NCBI RefSeq assembly: GCF_029589435.1
Contig: NZ_JARRAG010000002.1
Coordinates: 868,001 to 932,000 of the forward strand
Direction: 5' to 3'
Source: Paludisphaera mucosa
GTDB lineage: Bacteria; Planctomycetota; Planctomycetia; Isosphaerales; Isosphaeraceae
Length of the DNA: 64,000 bases
Under the pieces are notes generated by a model. It saw nothing but the letters and a program-made list of their open reading frames with translations. It ran no database searches and was not told the DNA's origin. This document shows positions 62,213 through 64,000 of this stretch, piece by piece. The translations under genes and the position numbers were made by a program. Numbering within the stretch: position 1 is the first letter of the stretch; each line of letters starts with the position of its first letter.

Positions 62213-63979
62213 TCAGCGGGCGGCTTCCCGCCTCGTCGGCATGACCTGGCGCGGGAGGGGGAGCGGCCCCGGGGCGACGAGGCCGGCGAGCGGGGGCAGC
62301 GGCGGCGAGGCGATGGGGGCGGCGGGCATGGGCGCGTCGGCCGGGCCGCTCAGCGGGGGCGGGGAGCCGAGCGCGACGAAGAGCCGAAGCTCGGCCTGGT
62401 TGTAATCGGTCACGGCGCGGATGCGCGCGATGCGGGCGTCGTTCAGCAGCTGGAGGCTGTTGACGACCTCGATGGGCCGGCCGACCGTGCTGCGGATCCG
62501 ATCCAGGTCCTCCCGGAAGCCCTTCTCGGCGCTGGCGAGCTGATAGGTCGTCACGTCGACCTGGCGTCGCGACGCGGCGACCGAGGCGTAGGCGGAAGCC
62601 GCCTCGGCGCGGACGCCGGCGATCGTCCGGGCCCGCTCGCCGACGGCCTGGCCGACCTCGGCCTCGCGACGGCGCTGGAGCGAGAGGTTGCCCATCCCCA
62701 GGTTGCGGACCGTCCAGAAGAGGGAGACGTCGAAGTCGCTCCGTCCGCCGAAGTTCCCGAGCTGGGTGCCGAAGGGGCTGCCGCCGCCGCCGAACCCGCC
62801 GGCGCTGAAGCCGACCCAGAGCGTGGGGAGGAGCGGCCGGAACTGCTCCTGCTTGTGGCGATACTCCGCCGCGTCGATCGCGGCCGATCGCGCCCCGACC
62901 TCGGGCCGTCCGGCCAGCGCGGCCTCCAGCAGTTCGGGGAGCGTCCGCGCCGGATCGACGATCGTGACGACCTCGGCGGCGGGGGCGACCGGCCGGATCC
63001 GCACCGACTGGTCGAGGTGGAGGCGGTGCGCCAGCCGGGCCGCGGCGACGGCGGCCTCCTCCTCGGCCTGGCGGACCTCGACGACGATCAACGCAAGCTC
63101 GGTCGCGGCCCGCTCGGCGTCGGCGTCGCGGCCTTCCCCGGCGTCGGCGTAGGCCCGCGTCAGCCGGGCGACCTCGGTCCCCTGCTCGGCGGTCTCGCGT
63201 CGGACCCGCAGGAAGGCCTCGGTCGCCATCAGCTCGAAGTACTGCTGCGAGACCTCCAGGAGGATGCTGTTGGCGGTCGCCCTGGCGTCGAACCGGGTCC
63301 TCACGACCTGCTGCCGCGCGGCCAGCGGCTCAAAAATGGCGTCGGTCAGCGGGCTGAAGACGCTGACGGCCGGGACCTCCACGGTGCTGGCGGCGAAGAC
63401 GTCCGACCCGCCGCCGAAGTAGAGCGACTGCTCCCGCAGGTCGAGGATCCGCCCCGAGGAGCGCTGGAGGTTCCCGAGGTGGTTGTGGTAGGTCGTCCCC
63501 AGGTTGAGCGACGGGAGCAGCAAGACCTGGGCGCCCTGCAAGGCGGCGGCGGCCTCGCCGATCCGCTGCCGTGCCTCGGCGATGAGCGGGTTCTCGGCCT
63601 CGGCCAGCCGCAGGGCCGCCGTCAGGTCGATCGCGAATTCGGAATCCTTGGGCGGGATCGAGGGGGCCTCGAAATCGGCCGGCGGAGGGGGCGCGGCGTT
63701 CGAGACCGGCACGACCTCGCGATCGATCGGGCCCGCGGCCGAGGCGGCCACCTGTTGAGTGCCGGCTCGGCCCCGACGGCCGGCCCCTCGCGACGCCGCC
63801 TCCCTGGCGGCGCCCGAAGTCGCGGGCGCCGATCCGCCGACCGCGGCCGGCAGCCCCGAAGCGTCCCGGCAGGTGGCGCAGCCGGGGACAAGTGCGGCCA
63901 GCAGGACCGAGGCGCAGGTCCATCGCAGGGGCGTTAGGGGCGTGATCGCCCGCTCTCGTCGACGTCCTGGTTTCGCCAT
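62213..63979 (-). CDS. TolC/OMF-type outer-membrane efflux lipoprotein
   Basis: A 588-residue outer-membrane factor. The signal ends at the lipobox LVPGC (cysteine 34). A low-complexity linker (about 40-115) leads to two OEP domains: the first with ALRLAEAENPLIAEARQRIGEA and SPLTDAIFEPLAARQQV, the second with LPELLEAALAGRPEVGARSAAIDAAEYRHKQEQF. Such proteins form trimeric channels that join RND adaptors. Although on the opposite strand, it is the only such gene near the pump and adaptor at 56.2-61.0 kb and is the likely third component. ATG at 63979 lies close to the window end. Confidence 0.88.
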   Translation of the reverse strand: MAKPGRRRERAITPLTPLRWTCASVLLAALVPGCATCRDASGLPAAVGGSAPATSGAAREAASRGAGRRGRAGTQQVAASAAGPIDREVVPVSNAAPPPPADFEAPSIPPKDSEFAIDLTAALRLAEAENPLIAEARQRIGEAAAALQGAQVLLLPSLNLGTTYHNHLGNLQRSSGRILDLREQSLYFGGGSDVFAASTVEVPAVSVFSPLTDAIFEPLAARQQVVRTRFDARATANSILLEVSQQYFELMATEAFLRVRRETAEQGTEVARLTRAYADAGEGRDADAERAATELALIVVEVRQAEEEAAVAAARLAHRLHLDQSVRIRPVAPAAEVVTIVDPARTLPELLEAALAGRPEVGARSAAIDAAEYRHKQEQFRPLLPTLWVGFSAGGFGGGGSPFGTQLGNFGGRSDFDVSLFWTVRNLGMGNLSLQRRREAEVGQAVGERARTIAGVRAEAASAYASVAASRRQVDVTTYQLASAEKGFREDLDRIRSTVGRPIEVVNSLQLLNDARIARIRAVTDYNQAELRLFVALGSPPPLSGPADAPMPAAPIASPPLPPLAGLVAPGPLPLPRQVMPTRREAAR

Positions 63980-64000
63980 CCTTCGGCCCCTCCTCCCCGG

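Noticed and set aside
1-64000. CRISPR arrays, retrons, diversity-generating repeats or toxin-antitoxin pairs
   Set aside because: No regularly spaced direct repeats, reverse transcriptase motif (YxDD) or recognised toxin family was found in reading through the window.

Overview
The window is high-GC DNA from a planctomycete, most probably a member of the Isosphaeraceae. This rests on several hallmarks seen together: a giant secreted protein joining a ThuA-like domain, a PVC-type dehydrogenase propeller, HEAT-like repeats and a c-type haem site; a BlaI/M56 pair whose peptidase carries carboxypeptidase-regulatory repeats; an FG-GAP protein; and a secreted dockerin-like protein with an N-terminal LEALEARRLPSS motif. 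No rRNA or ribosomal operon is present, and the genus is inferred.

Layout. 0-2.5 kb: end of a response regulator and an HDOD histidine kinase. 2.5-5.3 kb: a small HNH-like protein, then a Tat-exported sulfite-oxidase-family molybdoenzyme with its dihaem cytochrome. 5.3-10.2 kb (minus): a membrane histidine kinase with an unusual CX3CH site, an FtsH-like AAA protease and a ROK kinase. 10.3-12.9 kb: an overlapping methyltransferase/phosphodiesterase pair with a good promoter and terminator. 13.2-16.6 kb (minus): a Fur-family regulator, a secreted unknown and a GspE/PilB-type ATPase. 16.9-21.4 kb: SGNH hydrolase, HEAT lipoprotein, MlaE permease plus MlaD/MCE protein without an ATPase, and a FlgM-like protein. 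21.7-32.2 kb: BlaI/M56 pair, PVC dehydrogenase and a GH2 glycosidase. 32.3-35.1 kb (minus): a small unknown and an FG-GAP protein.

35.4-48.4 kb is a nearly complete Tad/Flp pilus locus in three transcription blocks. The secretin, an OmpA-like protein and a TPR lipoprotein lie on plus. TadC, B, A, TadZ, CpaB, TadV and two Flp pilins lie on minus. Three TadE/F/G-like pseudopilins lie on plus.

48.5-55.2 kb is a decayed integrated element beside tRNA-Leu(CAA). It holds a tyrosine integrase with two in-frame TGA codons, an excisionase-like HTH protein, one unknown gene, a primase/DUF3987-type gene with two frameshifts, and a frameshifted IS5-like transposase that truncates it.

55.8-64 kb: an RND efflux system (permease, adaptor and, on the opposite strand, a TolC-like outer-membrane lipoprotein) with a secreted dockerin-like protein between the parts.

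No CRISPR array, defence island or biosynthetic cluster was seen. The most notable items are the CX3CH sensor kinase, the BlaI leader whose nested palindrome covers the ribosome-binding site, and the decaying tRNA-Leu island.
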